NCBI GenBank assembly: GCA_950295325.1
Contig: OX485808.1
Location: 23,394,527-23,458,526, forward strand
Direction of reading: 5' to 3'
From: Polytrichum commune
Lineage: Eukaryota; Streptophyta; Polytrichopsida; Polytrichales; Polytrichaceae
Length of the DNA stretch: 64,000 nucleotides
The position numbers were made by a program, and so were the translations under genes. Each line of letters begins with the position of its first letter. Within the stretch, counting starts at the first letter, position 1. Below are positions 24,640-36,300 of this stretch, in pieces. Under the pieces are notes generated by a model. The model saw only the letters and a program-made list of their open reading frames with translations. It searched no databases and was not told where the DNA came from.

Positions 24640-24935
24640 ATGCTTAATTGTACACATTGGATGGGAGGAATGTTTGTTGGACCTCTAAAGGTAAGCATGC
24701 CTGATTCGTTCACTTGTCATCTTAGTCGGACACCTACATTTGAGCGGTGTGTGGGCAACCTATGCTTTGATTGTACCCATTGGATGGGAGGAATGTTTGT
24801 TGGACCTCTGAAGGTAAGCATGTCTAATTCATTCATTTGTCGTCTTAATCGGATACCTACATTTGAGCCATGTGTTGGCAACCTATGCTTTGATTGTACC
24901 ATTGGATGGGAGGAATGTTTGTTGGACCTCCAAAA
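24640..24935. repeat. Tandem repeat, about 123-bp unit, 2.4 copies
   Basis: The ATGGGAGGAATGTTTGTTGG block starts at 24661, 24784 and 24906. Each unit includes AAGGTAAGCATG..TAATTC...GGA.ACCTACATTTGAG, which is the left end of a family-A MITE. The unit is 41 codons long, so open frames run through it on both strands without implying a protein. Confidence 0.85.
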
Positions 24936-25455
24936 GTAAACGGGCCTAATTCGATTGCTTATCTTAACCAAGCATCTACATTGAGGTGGTGTAGTGCATG
25001 GTTAGGTGTGGATCTAAGAATATACCTACACCAAAAAGTCACGTGTTGAAAACATCACTACAAGCATATGAGTCTCGGGCAATTGTTCTGTGTCACTAGT
25101 TACTTGTCCTACATCACTAGAAAGTTTGCGAATCTATCATGTTGATAGATCTGTGTTCTTTTGCCGACACAATCGACTACCTAGGACTCATACGCTAGTA
25201 GTGCATATTGGACTATGTACTCAAATCTACCAACTATTACAGGTCTAATAATCAACATAATTGGGGGAGGGGACCTATGTGGTTATTTAAAAAGAAAAGA
25301 GTCTTTGAAATTGTAAATTTGAACAAGACATTCATATAAGCTCTAAAAATTATGAGGAAAATGGTTAAAAGGGCCTTGATTTGGAGGTGCCCAATCATCT
25401 CATCCTAATTGCATGTTTCATATCCTTGGAGAAATGGGCGCAGAGCTAAAAGTGT
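24936..25455 (+). mobile_element. Family-A MITE carrying a nested insertion
   Basis: Family-A sequence runs to GTGTTGAAAACAT, is interrupted at 25056-25203, and resumes exactly at ATTGGACTATGTACTC. It continues to CATATCCTTGGAGAAATGGG. Confidence 0.8.
25056..25203. mobile_element. CACTA-like MITE, 148 bp, nested
   Basis: The left end CACTACAAGCATATGAGTC and the complement of the right end, CACTACTAGCGTATGAGTC, form a ~20-bp terminal inverted repeat beginning CACTA. CAT flanks both sides (25053-25055 and 25204-25206), the 3-bp duplication expected of CACTA elements. Excision in silico restores the family-A host sequence. There is no room for a transposase. Confidence 0.85.
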
Positions 25456-26220
25456 TGGTTTTAGGCCAACTTAACTTACCACAGTATGACAGTGCGAGCA
25501 ACTTTTGCACTAAAACTTGGATTTAGGATTCTGAATGGCATCTTAAGTTACCAGTTCATTGGCATTGTCCAAAATGTCCATCACATGTTGATTGAGTTGA
25601 TGAAGCTGAGAAAAAAATTAAAGAAAATATACAGATGTACATATTCACTGCAATTTCATCCAAATTTGGTGGATTGTTGGGCTGCAATTTCACCAGGCCA
25701 TCATGGACATGGACTTGCAAATTATTTTCGAAAACAATGAGTCAACATATGTAACAATTTTCCAGCACCATTCAGATGTATCATGCACAACAAGTCTTTG
25801 ACCAAAATTGACAAAATTTCATTTATGAGAGGATGCAAGATTGATGTGAAATTGGGAAATTCCACTGTAGGAAATCTGCCCAAAGCCAGATTCTGAACCG
25901 GCTTGATGTCTACCTGCAGGAAGATTTGTTAAAGTATTCTCTCCTGGGTCGCAAGAAATCAATGATGCACTTGAAAAGCATTCAATGTATCCACAAGCAG
26001 ATCGACAATCAAGCGTGACAAGAAACTTCCAGCCTTATTGCAGAGTGTTTTTCTCATGGCATGCGATCGCAGATGCATTCGACTATAATACCTGCCGCCC
26101 ACTTGCAAGTAGAAGGATTTCATGTGTGCACAGATAGATCATCAACAACAGGAAGAAAGTCGTTGTATACATGACAACATTAAAATAAGTTAGGTCCGTT
26201 CGTCTGGAACCGTTCAATAT
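25456..26220. other. Unassigned stretch, possible decayed coding sequence
   Basis: An open frame at 25486-25740 contains MLIELMKLRKKLKKIYR, which faintly recalls the mid-region of hAT transposases, but no diagnostic motif follows. Base composition is somewhat gene-like to about 26150. I cannot assign it. Confidence 0.2.
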
Positions 26221-26599
26221 AAGGTAGACGTACCTAATTCCAACATAGCAATAATCTGGACACCTATAATTGAGACATATGTGGTTAGGTGTAGATCTAA
26301 GACAAACACCAAAAAGACATCATGTGTTTAAAAGAGATTGGAATATGTGCTTCACAAATGCTAACCATTCTAGGTCAATAGTCAACATGATGTGGGGGAC
26401 CTGTATGACCACTTAATGAGCATGAGAATCCTCACTTTGATAATGAATAAGATATTCATACGAGCTCCAAAAATTATGAGGCAAATGGCTATATGCACAA
26501 TTTGGATTTGCTAATCATCTCGCACTAATTGCGTATTTCACATCCTCCGAGAAGTGGGTGCTGAAAGAAAAGTATCTGAATAACCCACACGTCTACCTT
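26221..26599 (+). mobile_element. Family-A MITE, best preserved copy
   Basis: Begins AAGGTAGACGTACC and ends CACACGTCTACCTT, giving an inverted end AAGGTAGACGT. It is 379 bp long with no open frame of note. It lies in a TATA-rich site, so the target duplication (TA, or 3-4 bp of TATA) cannot be fixed. Confidence 0.85.
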
Positions 26600-27686
26600 A
26601 TATATATCATGGTTTTTGGGTCTGTTGCCTATTTGTGGTAGGTGGACCTTTCGACAGATCAACAAACACTTGTAATGAAAGAATTTGAGCGATGGACAGT
26701 GTTGATGAGTGAAATGCTCAGATCTTTCTTCTGGCCCACATGAATTGCGGATAATGCACTTTGACTATGCTGTTTTGTAGAGTGCACTGAGAAATCAATG
26801 GAAACATTAGGCATAGCATCCAATTCTTGAGGTTTTGAGTGTTTGATGTGGATTCAGAAATTCATGATGCACACTTTGAAAAATTACAATGGAGATACGG
26901 CACGTTCTCTTACCTTGGACATGACTGAGTTGTAATAGGAAAGAGGTCAAGGGCGTTTTCTGTTTTTGATGACTGTTGGACGAGAGTTTCTGCACATCAC
27001 AAAAACCCAGAACATCATCAAATGCAGAGTATTACATGAATTGGAATTATTTTCGAACAATGCACCCCCCTCATGCCTACCCATGCATGCGTGCAACAAA
27101 TCCAATTAATAGCCACCAAATATCGTACCCTACTCATGCTCAACAAAGAAGAATTGAAATACAGTACCTCTCTATATTATCCACCAAAAGCACCATAAAA
27201 AAGCATACACTCAAGCACTAAAACCCCAAGGCCGAATTCTACAACCAAATGTCCACACTACCTCAATTAGCACCATTGCAGAGATAGACAACCACTTCAC
27301 ATTGCCCTTTGGAATCGGACCCAACACATGTTTCAACTAGTAAAGACACATTGTCACCATAACGCCCACCCCCGAGGTAAACAGATAAACACGCAAAACA
27401 CTTACATACAACCCTCTACCTACAAAACCCCCGCAAGCCCCTTGTCACCTGATACCAAAAGGGACCACCTCCGACAGGAGGCAGTAGTAGTGCTTCTCCC
27501 ATAGCCTTGCTCTGTAAGCCTGTTTTGGGTTCACATATGAACTTGCGGCTATGATCAAGGTGAAGCGTTCCTCAATTCATGCCAAATGCCAACACAAGAG
27601 GCCGTCGTTGTCGATGTCGTTGTCATCATCTCTCTCTCAACTGGAAAGGGAAATGATGCTTTGTTCTTGATACTGCAACAGTATTG
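26600..27686. other. Intergenic, no gene seen
   Basis: No recognised gene, RNA or repeat. Confidence 0.5.
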
Positions 27687-28376
27687 GATCAAAAGGACAA
27701 GTCTAATTACTTGGAGGTAAATTGCAAGATATGTAACATCATCTTCAATTGACATGTTATATATCCCATGGCCAACAACCTACAACAAAATTTCGAAGAT
27801 CAACCGCCTTTCGCAGATTGCAGGCAGAGGCACAAGCATAAGGGACCGAAGTGTGACACTGGATTTGGAGAAACCCTGATGAGATGATTATGCCCAGTGC
27901 TCGCTTTCCATCTGAAAGATAATGGAAATTCACGGAAGAAGTTCGAATGTCTCGAAGGCTGCAAAGTGGAAAGACTGTTTGGGGGAGTTACAATATGCAC
28001 TTGGTCTAAAAAGGAGAGAATCTTGGACTTCCATTCGGAATGTGGCCAATTGTGAACATGGAGGAGAAGGAGCATTGGGGGAGCATTATGATCAATAGGA
28101 TATGTCTAATTTCTTGCAGATTGCACGCAGAAGCCTAAGAAGGAACAGGGTTTGCCGACTACTAACCTACATTCCATCAAAGATTCGAAAATCTCGAAAG
28201 CTGGAAAGACTGTTTGGGGGAGAAAAGTGCACTATACAAAAAATGGAGAGGATCTCGAATCTCCGAACAGTGCAGAGACACTCTTTGGAGTTCCATCAAT
28301 TCCGCATGTGGCGAATTGTGAACATGGAGGAGATTCATCAGAAGGAGAATTGCAACAAAGACTTACTTAACTTATG
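27687..28376. repeat. Degenerate direct duplication, unit about 270-400 bp
   Basis: Shared blocks appear twice: GCAGATTGCA.GCAGA, TCTCGAA.GCTG..AAGTGGAAAGACTG-type, GACTGTTTGGGGGAG and AATTGTGAACATGGAGGAG (first copy about 27816-28076, second about 28116-28345). A leader block, GGATCAAAAGGACAAGTCTAA, near 27687 resembles TGATCAATAGGATATGTCTAA near 28090. Both copies carry a TTGCAG/TCGCAG before the block, like splice acceptors. Confidence 0.6.
28120..28370 (+). CDS. Possible terminal exon of an unknown gene
   Basis: After a good acceptor (TTTCTTGCAG) the frame stays open for 83 codons to a TAA. It reads CTQKPKKEQGLPTTN..., then SAETLFGVPSIPHVANCEHG, ending ELQQRLT. The upstream copy keeps the same frame for part of this (NVANCEHGGEGALGEHYDQ, stop). 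Composition is protein-like but I recognise no family, and no upstream exon is convincing. It may be part of an old mobile element. Confidence 0.25.
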
Positions 28377-28407
28377 ATCAGTAGTACGCAAGCTTAGGGG
28401 TTAATTC

Positions 28408-28743
28408 TTAGACTACTGCGGGAATATCCGATTCAAGAATTCTCCAAGAAGCCGTAGTCATAATTGGGTAAAGTACCTTCAATTTGTCGAGGCCGTTGCA
28501 TCGACTCACGTGTAAGTCGTGTGAGATGAGTCTGTGAGGAGGAGCCGTGTAATTTCCGGTCGTTCTGGAGGACTCAATGGGCATGTGATTGGCCTTCACA
28601 TCTGTGAAATAGGACAAGCGTTTTCCATGTTTCAGTATCATCATGGGATCAGGGTGGGCATAAATCACACGTAAACTATGGGCCCCTTCCAGCCCAAGAT
28701 TTGTCTCCACCTCGTCATCTTTCAAAGTGGGACTCCAACCAAA
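28408..28743 (-). CDS. Unidentified open frame, possible exon
   Basis: An open minus-strand frame of about 112 codons without an ATG at its start, so it would be an internal or terminal exon. It contains YAHPDPMMILKHGKRLSYF, TAPPHRLISHDLHVSRCNG and ends SWRILESDIPAVV. The residue mix is that of a folded protein, but I do not recognise it. No gene model can be completed around it. Confidence 0.25.
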   Translation of the reverse strand, partial: FGWSPTLKDDEVETNLGLEGAHSLRVIYAHPDPMMILKHGKRLSYFTDVKANHMPIESSRTTGNYTAPPHRLISHDLHVSRCNGLDKLKVLYPIMTTASWRILESDIPAVV

Positions 28744-28982
28744 CCCTTGTGATCAATCACCACCCTTGGGCCCGGCGGACGGCCCGGAGCTACCACCATC
28801 GTCATCAATAACTTTTTTATAGTTTTACGGCCGCGTCAGAAGCCCATGACACGTCATTAAGTCCAATTTCCTCATTCCTCCACAACTTCGCCGCCAAAGG
28901 AGCTTTTAACGTCGCTGTGACAGTACCTGTATAATGTAGTTGCGAGGAGTTCCTTATTTGCACTTATCAGAATTTCTGGCGG

Positions 28983-29638
28983 TCAATTGTTGGTGCTTCT
29001 GTCTCCATCCGGTCCCGCCACATCTGAATGAATGATCTGCGGGTGAAGAGCATCTGATGTTGTTGTCACGACGTGGGAGTTTCGTTTGCGAGGTTGAATT
29101 TCATAAAATTTTTGGTGTACATTCGTTGGTTGTATGGGCGGGAGAGATTGTTGTTGCAGCGATTTTGAATTTTGTGGTGTTGATGGTGATCCGTGTTGAA
29201 TGAATTGTTCGGGAACTTGGAACCTGTTATTGGATTGGATTGTGAGCAATTGTGAGCGTAATTGGCAATGTTAGTGGTTCCTTGAGCTCCCATGTTGTGC
29301 AATTTGTCTTCAGTGGGATTTGCATTCGAAGTTGATGAATTGCATGGATGAGTTTGTGAGAAAACTCCATGGTGATTTTCGTGGCGTCGATTTCCGGCTG
29401 TCCTTTTCTCTTCACAATTTCGTTTGGCTTCATCTCCCTTTTTAAGCCGAGTGCGTTCTTGGGGTTCGATGCCATATTTTCTTTTTCTGCAGTAAAGTGG
29501 ATGAGTACGACTTGAAACTCTAAAACCCGGAGTCCGGGCTATTGGTGTGGACCTGCTTTTGAAGATTTGTGATGCTACCAGGTTCGGACCTGTCCCAATT
29601 TTTTCTATGTGTAAGATATGCGGTGTTATTCGGTTCAT
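28983..29638 (-). CDS. Unidentified overlapping open frames, possible Q/P/N-rich protein
   Basis: One frame is open for 190 codons from 29638 to 29066. It has a basic stretch (CRKRKYGIEPQERTRLKKG) and then becomes N/H-rich. A second frame (29249-28983) is Q/P-rich (TPQNSKSLQQQSLPPIQPTN) and ends SDVAGPDGDRSTNN. A real gene could switch between them by an intron or a frameshift. There is no known domain. Long overlapping frames on one strand can also reflect biased composition, so the call is weak. Confidence 0.25.
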
Positions 29639-30317
29639 TGTTCTTGTTCTTTATCTTCTATTGATCAAATAGAAAATTGTCTTCAAAATTGTGTGGCATT
29701 AGCAGATTTATGATGAAACATCAACAAAAATCAGATTGAAAGTAGACTTACGGCTTGTGGTAACTTTCTTCATCACAATTCACATCGATAAAGCCCAGAA
29801 TCTGAAGCAGATCTAGGGAAGTTAGATAGACCCAAGATTAATACCTGAGACCTACAACACTCAAAGATAGCAAGCGGAAGTGACGAGAATTCGGACCCTT
29901 ATAACCTACCCAATCAGACCAATTCGGCCTTCATAGTTCTATTTACTTGGTGAAAGTGATGATGTAAGGTAAACTCCTGATGATGGCTCGTTTGGCAATT
30001 TTCACTTTCTTATGTACTGAGATACAAAAACGAATCAGCTATCTAATTGAGCATTCCACATGTATGTTTACTAGGTTCCCCTCACCATGTCCACCTTTTG
30101 CACTTCTAGTCCCCCACCTTTCCATATTTATGTCCTCTTTCCTCTTTCTTTTGTCCCGTGTTTGTTTTTTGGAAGAATTTTTGGCATGGAATCTTTTTCT
30201 TTGAAGAACTAGTTGGGCATGTGTCGATCTTTCGTAGACCACCACCACCACCAGCTCCGCTGTGTATAGAATGGACATGGAATTGAACCAGTCGTCGTAA
30301 TTGAGCATTCTACATGT
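29639..30317. promoter_or_regulatory. Upstream region of LKR/SDH
   Basis: Presumed promoter and leader of the downstream gene. No confident TATA box is seen. A ~30-bp segment around ATTGAGCATTCYACATGTATG occurs at about 30045 and again at about 30298. The second copy contains the first ATG of the gene model, so the 5' end has been locally duplicated. Confidence 0.35.
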
Positions 30318-33300
30318 ATGTTCATGAGTGCAGAAGAATATAAAGTGGAAAAGGCAACAATGACAGGAACCGGGGTGCGACGAGGCAATGGAATTGTAGG
30401 TGTTATGAAAGAGCAAACTAATAAATGGGAAAGACGTGCTCCTTTGTCCCCACACCATTGTACCAAACTCCTCAAGAATGGTGTCAGTCGAATCCTGGTG
30501 CAACCTTGTTCCAAAAGAATCTATCGAGACGATATGTATAAGGACGCTGGTTGTGAAATCACCAACGATCTCTCCGAATGTGGTCTCATCATAGGAGTCA
30601 AACAACCCAATGTAAGACATCAACCTCCATATTTCCAACCAAGCATACAACATATGTGCTTTTGGGGAAAGGTTAAATTTTCTCACAGGTTAAGGTCATT
30701 TTCATATGGTAACTATATGTGGTTTGGATGCGTGAATTCAGGTTGATAGTCTGCTACCAGACAGGTCTTATACTTTTTTCTCCCACACTCACAAAGCTCA
30801 GCCCGAGAATATGGCATTGCTTGATAAGGTACTTCTCACGGGCTTTTCGTAGTACGGAGGTCTTGTTATATACAAGCTGGTTTTTTAGGTTAACAAAGCA
30901 TTCACTTAAGAGTATTTTCTTAATAGTGAAGGGATTGCTTATAATTATTCTCTTGTCAGTTGACAATGATATTCTTTTTAAGAGGTTTCTGCAATGGACA
31001 AATGACTTCTGCAAATTACGTGTCGCATAAACTGGCAGGTGCTTGAGAAGAGAATTTCCTTGTTCGACTACGAGCTTATCAAGGAGAACAATGTGAGGTC
31101 TGTGTATTTTGGACAATTTGCAGGCTACGCAGGCATGATCGATGGGTTACGTGGCTTGGGTGAATGTGAGAAGCCCCCTCCCCCCGAAAGAATACCAACT
31201 GAAATTTTAACATTCTTTATAATTAGGTAATTTCGTTATTTATGTGTTTCATGACTGCTTCGACAGGATTTTGTAAATATACATCTTGCAGCGTGAAGAG
31301 TGGGGATCTGTGTTGCGAGGATATTTTGGTGTCGCTTCTGAATTTCTTTGCCATGTTATTGGCAGGGTTGTTGAGCCTTGGATATTCTACCCCATTTCTC
31401 TCGGTTGGTTCTACCTATATGTATACGAGTCTAAGCGTGGCTAAGCAAGCTGTGCTCGCAATTGGAGAAGAGATCAAAAGTTCTGGACTTCCTCCAGAAA
31501 TTTGCCCTCTTATCTTTGTATTCACTGGCAAAGGAAATGGTAACGCACCATTGATGAAGAACATCAATCTACCTGAACTTCTTATTGCTTATATTGAGAT
31601 ATTGACTCTCATGCACTTATATTTTATAGGAAGGTGAAACAATAGGCAGGATTTTACAAATTAATAGGATCAATTTGCCAACATCTTTTTTGCAAATAGT
31701 CAATGACTGGTAAGCTGGGGTCGTTGCAGTTATTATAGGAAATAATTGTGTCAATACGTTGTTTATGGTTGCAGTGTCAAGTGGAGCACAAGAAATTTTC
31801 AGCTTATTACCTCATGAATTCGTGGAACCATCCAAGCTTCCAGATCTCACATCCTCCCAGGTTGCTTCAAGTGTTCTTTTGAGGGTGCAAAATAATATTG
31901 TGTAACTATGGGATGTACTTCAAGGAACATACCAATACACCCACTAATTAAAACTCCTGAAAATTTGTGCAGACGACAGTAAAGGGGATCAATTTCAAGG
32001 TCTATGGTTGCGTTGTTACGTCAGAACACATGGTGGAACCAAAGAAACCCTCTGGTCCTCATGATAAGGTTTTACTTCCTAACCGAATTTTTATAATTTA
32101 GAAATGTGAATTGCATGTGAGTTCTGTGAGTGTAATCAGTAAACATTTGCATACATCTGATTGTGAATATATGTGGATGTATCAGAATCACTACTACAAA
32201 CATCCAGAAGAATACCAATCGATATTTGCCAAAACCATTGGCCCTTATGCTTCTATAATTGGTAAGAACATTATGCATTAGATGCATCCAATCCAATCCA
32301 ATCCCCCTACTATTCAATCATATTCTGCCCAGTTGACCACATTTGAGGCATGAGAGATTGGTGCAAAGTTTGAATTTTTTATATAAGGTTTTACCTCATG
32401 TGTACAAGATAATTCAACAAAATCAAGCGAGAATGCTCCCAGAAAGTTGACAGAAATTTGTATCTGGATTGATGCAGTTAACTGTATGTACTGGGAGCAA
32501 AGGTATCCAAGGCTGCTGACAAACGCGGAATTACTGGACCTACGTAATAAGGGACAGAGTCGACTTCTACTTGTAGCTGACATTACCTGTGACAAAGGTG
32601 GTTCGATTGAGTTTGTTAAAAGGGTCACTTCCATCCATAATCCATATTACAGGTTCGAGAATTTCTACCTCCTCAATCATTCAAAACCCAAGTCTTCAAG
32701 TTCGTTACTAACCCATTTCGGTGTCTGATGGGGACCACAATGAGAAATCAGGTGAAAAAGTTCATCATTTACATTTCTGTTAATGTCAGTTACAAGTATG
32801 TCCCTGTGTTGGACCTTGGTACTGCCATGAATTAACAACGTTGCTAAAAACATGTCAGGTACAATCCAGAAAATGATAGTATTCACAACGACATGGATGG
32901 GAAGGGAATTCTCTTTATGGCCGTTGACTGCCTTCCTACAGAACTTCCGAGGGAGGTAGGTGTGCCTCTACTATGACCTATTTCAAAGGCTTTTTCCACA
33001 GAATCACCGTTTGGGTGGGTGATGGTTGCAGTTTACTTTCTTTGATTCTTTTTTTTAAAGTATAAGGAGGGAGTAGGTGAATTGATGACCACCACAACTA
33101 CAACTACGCTTACTTGCCCAACTACAGTACAAGGTGTCGTTCAGTGGGAGCGGTTGGATGGTTGTAGTTTACTTTCAATAGTTCCATTTCCTTTGGAGTT
33201 ACTATGTGACATTGGGAGAGAACTTCAAGACCAAAGCATGGGAGAAAATTTGTAGGAGGCAATTTCTCTTAGAAAAACTTTCCAATAGAAATTATAAATT

Positions 33301-36300
33301 GTTTGCCTCCACTTTACGGACAACATCAATAGGAGGAACGAAAAATGAGGTCACTGAATTCTTCAACTACAACTACACCTTGTGTGTCCATGTAATAAAT
33401 AGTAGTTGTGGTTGAAAGTGGGCCTGAGCCCGAACCACAACCACTGGAGTAGTTTTGCGTGAAGGCCCCTTGGGAGATCTCAGTGGATGAGCTAAAGTCA
33501 CGTTTCTGGAGGTTCCTATGACATCTAGTGAAAAATATCATTGATGTTTGTTGTGCAGTCCACAAAGCATTTCGGCAATGCTTTATACCCATTTGTGATC
33601 AACCTGGCAAATGCACGCAAACCAGAAGAAACACTCACCCCACTTCGTGATGCTTGCATTTCGCACGACGGTAGCCTCATGGAAATGTATACGTACATCT
33701 CGAAGCTGCGTCAATCCTTCCCATTGTGAGTCAATCACAGAGTCTGATTCCTGTCCATTGATGTGTTATTTCACATAAGTCCTGCTTATGAATATTTTCA
33801 TTTATTTTTATCGTCACAAGGGAGGGTGTACTTCAAAAGTTATCTCGTTACGAAAATGGTGGCTGTTTTGGCAGGGGGACACCACCAGCCGAAAGCACAG
33901 AGATCATGAGCTCAGGCGAGTTATTGACGGTTGTAAGTTTTCGCTTCAAACAAACTCTACATATTACACAAAGAATCTACAGTCAAAGTCCTTGAAACTA
34001 GGAGATCTCTTGAAAGGAGCAACTTGTGATCTCAGATTAAGTTTAAGATATTGGATGGTGCAACTGTATTTCTCCTTGGTACTGTTTGAGTCCTTGTTGA
34101 AGAGTTGGAGGAACATTGTCGTCTTAAGAATGTTTTTGCATATATGACTCATTAAACCCAAACTTGAAACCAAGCCCTCCAACTAGCCCTCCAACTCTCC
34201 CTTGCAGTGTTCCTCCCACTATACCCCCTACCCCTACCATCCCCAGCTGGGGGAGTTACTTGGGACATTTGACCTCGTTCGTTACATAGAGTCCACCATC
34301 GAAAGGTGGCAGTAGCCCGCGGGGGAAGTGACTCTTCATTCACGCTTGCCCTCAATTGAGGCCGGCGTATCTATCTATCTATCTGCATATATGATCTTCT
34401 ATAAAATATGTATTCCTCTATGTATTTTGTGACTAAAATTCTTTTAGGCAAGTTGGTCAAAACCAAACGAAAATCTGGGCAATTTTCTCTCCTGCATAAA
34501 GGGTTGACTCTTTAGTTTTAGATCTATTGATGATGATGATGTATGTTCCCGGTGTCCAAAAATAACCCAATATTTCTTTGCATTGGAGGCAGGTATCATT
34601 AAGTGGTCACTTATTCGATCAACGTCTCATCAACGAAGCCCTTAACGTGATTTGTGACGGAGGGGGCCGTTACCGTCTAAAAAGTTTGGAGCCTGGCCAA
34701 ACAGACGACGAGACATCCAGCGCAGACCTTGAGGTAAGGCTGGTCATTTATTATTTTACCCACTTTTATGTAATGATGGAGGAAGTAACTTTATTTCTTA
34801 CCCAAGGACCTAAGGTGTGTGGGCCTTACGTGGTCACTATTCTTAATTGGAAACCTAAATTTGAGTGGTATATATGAAAAGGCATGTGTCATGACGAGGT
34901 TGGATTATGTGCTCAAAATGTGAATACCATTTTAGGTTCAATAATTATCACAATTGAAAGAGCTTATGCGGTCACTTAGAGTAAGAGAATCTGCATTTTG
35001 AACTAATATAACTTTTGCATCTCAACTCCAATTCTGAAATTCACAATGACAGCATGGTAGATGAACCAATTTCCAAACTGATCCAAATGACCACATTTCT
35101 TTATGTGGAGTTGGAAGTGCCCGCAATAGGTCCACATACAGTTACCTAGTTCCAAACTCTCTACTACTACTAGGCACTGGATCAATTTTTGGATGGGTAG
35201 GTGCTTTTTGTCGACGTGGATGGAGAGATTCGCAGTCAACCTCCCTTTTGTCTGTTGTGACGGCTGAGTCCACACTGTCGATAGCTTCTAGGCTACGAAG
35301 GTCGAACTCACGTCTCTCCTTGCAGAGACGTGAGGCAGAATAATTATTCAAATTCAGCAATGTTTTGAGTTACGTATATAAGTACAGGAGGCATCATAAT
35401 CATCAATTCGTAGCTGTGTTGCACAAGATCGGAGGCGACTCAGAATATGATCGTGGGACGTTAGTGGATATCATTTGAGACAGAAATCAGTATGAGCTGA
35501 GCCTTGAAACGCTTGCCGCAAAAGATGTTTGACTGGGTCATGAGTCCTGTAGCTTCAAATCTGTAATTCTTTGTTTACACTTGAATCAGAAGTTTCTGTT
35601 CCGTCTCTGCATAGGAACTTCCAATTTACAAGTTTAAGTGACGTTCCATGGCGGGTTTCTTATGCTGTAAGACTGTTCATATCCTATGCAGTTCATTTCT
35701 GTAAAATCAATGACTTCTCACCAGAGAAGCAGAATTTTCTCCTGCGAACTTATCTTGGGTAGATGAACACAATCACCCGAATTTCATAGTTTAGGGTCAT
35801 ATAGGTCCCCGCAATCATGTTGACTATTGAACCTAGAATGGTTAGCACATTTTGAGTACATAGTCCAATCTTTTTGAAACGTATGTTTGTTCGGTGTCTA
35901 TTTTATAGATCCACACCTAATTATATACCACTCAAATATAGGTGTACAGATTATTGCTATGTTGGATTAACACATGTCTACCTTAAAAAGTCAACGTGAA
36001 GAGGTCACTATCTTTTAAGTAATCACATATGCCCTTCCAATTGTGTCTACATTTTGAGCACATAGACCAATCTAGTGGTAACACGTGTCTTTTAAGCGTC
36101 CATTCCCAACTACAAACCTTGCCATATGCCACTCAAATTTAGGTGTCCAATTGAGGAGAGTGACCACATAAGGCCCACATACCATAGTACAAATTAGTTC
36201 TAACAAGTCTAAGCCTTCCGACTCTGGCAACCTGCTTACAATTCTCTCTACTTCCAATTCAAAAACTCATACTCGAAATCATGTGACTTAGCTAACACCG

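Noticed and set aside
24378-24971. Open frames on both strands with repeated GGMFVGPLKVSM-like peptides
   Set aside because: Product of the 123-bp tandem unit built from a MITE end; also a multiple of three.
30039-30686. A 215-codon minus-strand frame opposite the LKR/SDH start
   Set aside because: It is antisense to the first LKR/SDH exon and its leader; the plus strand carries the clear homology.
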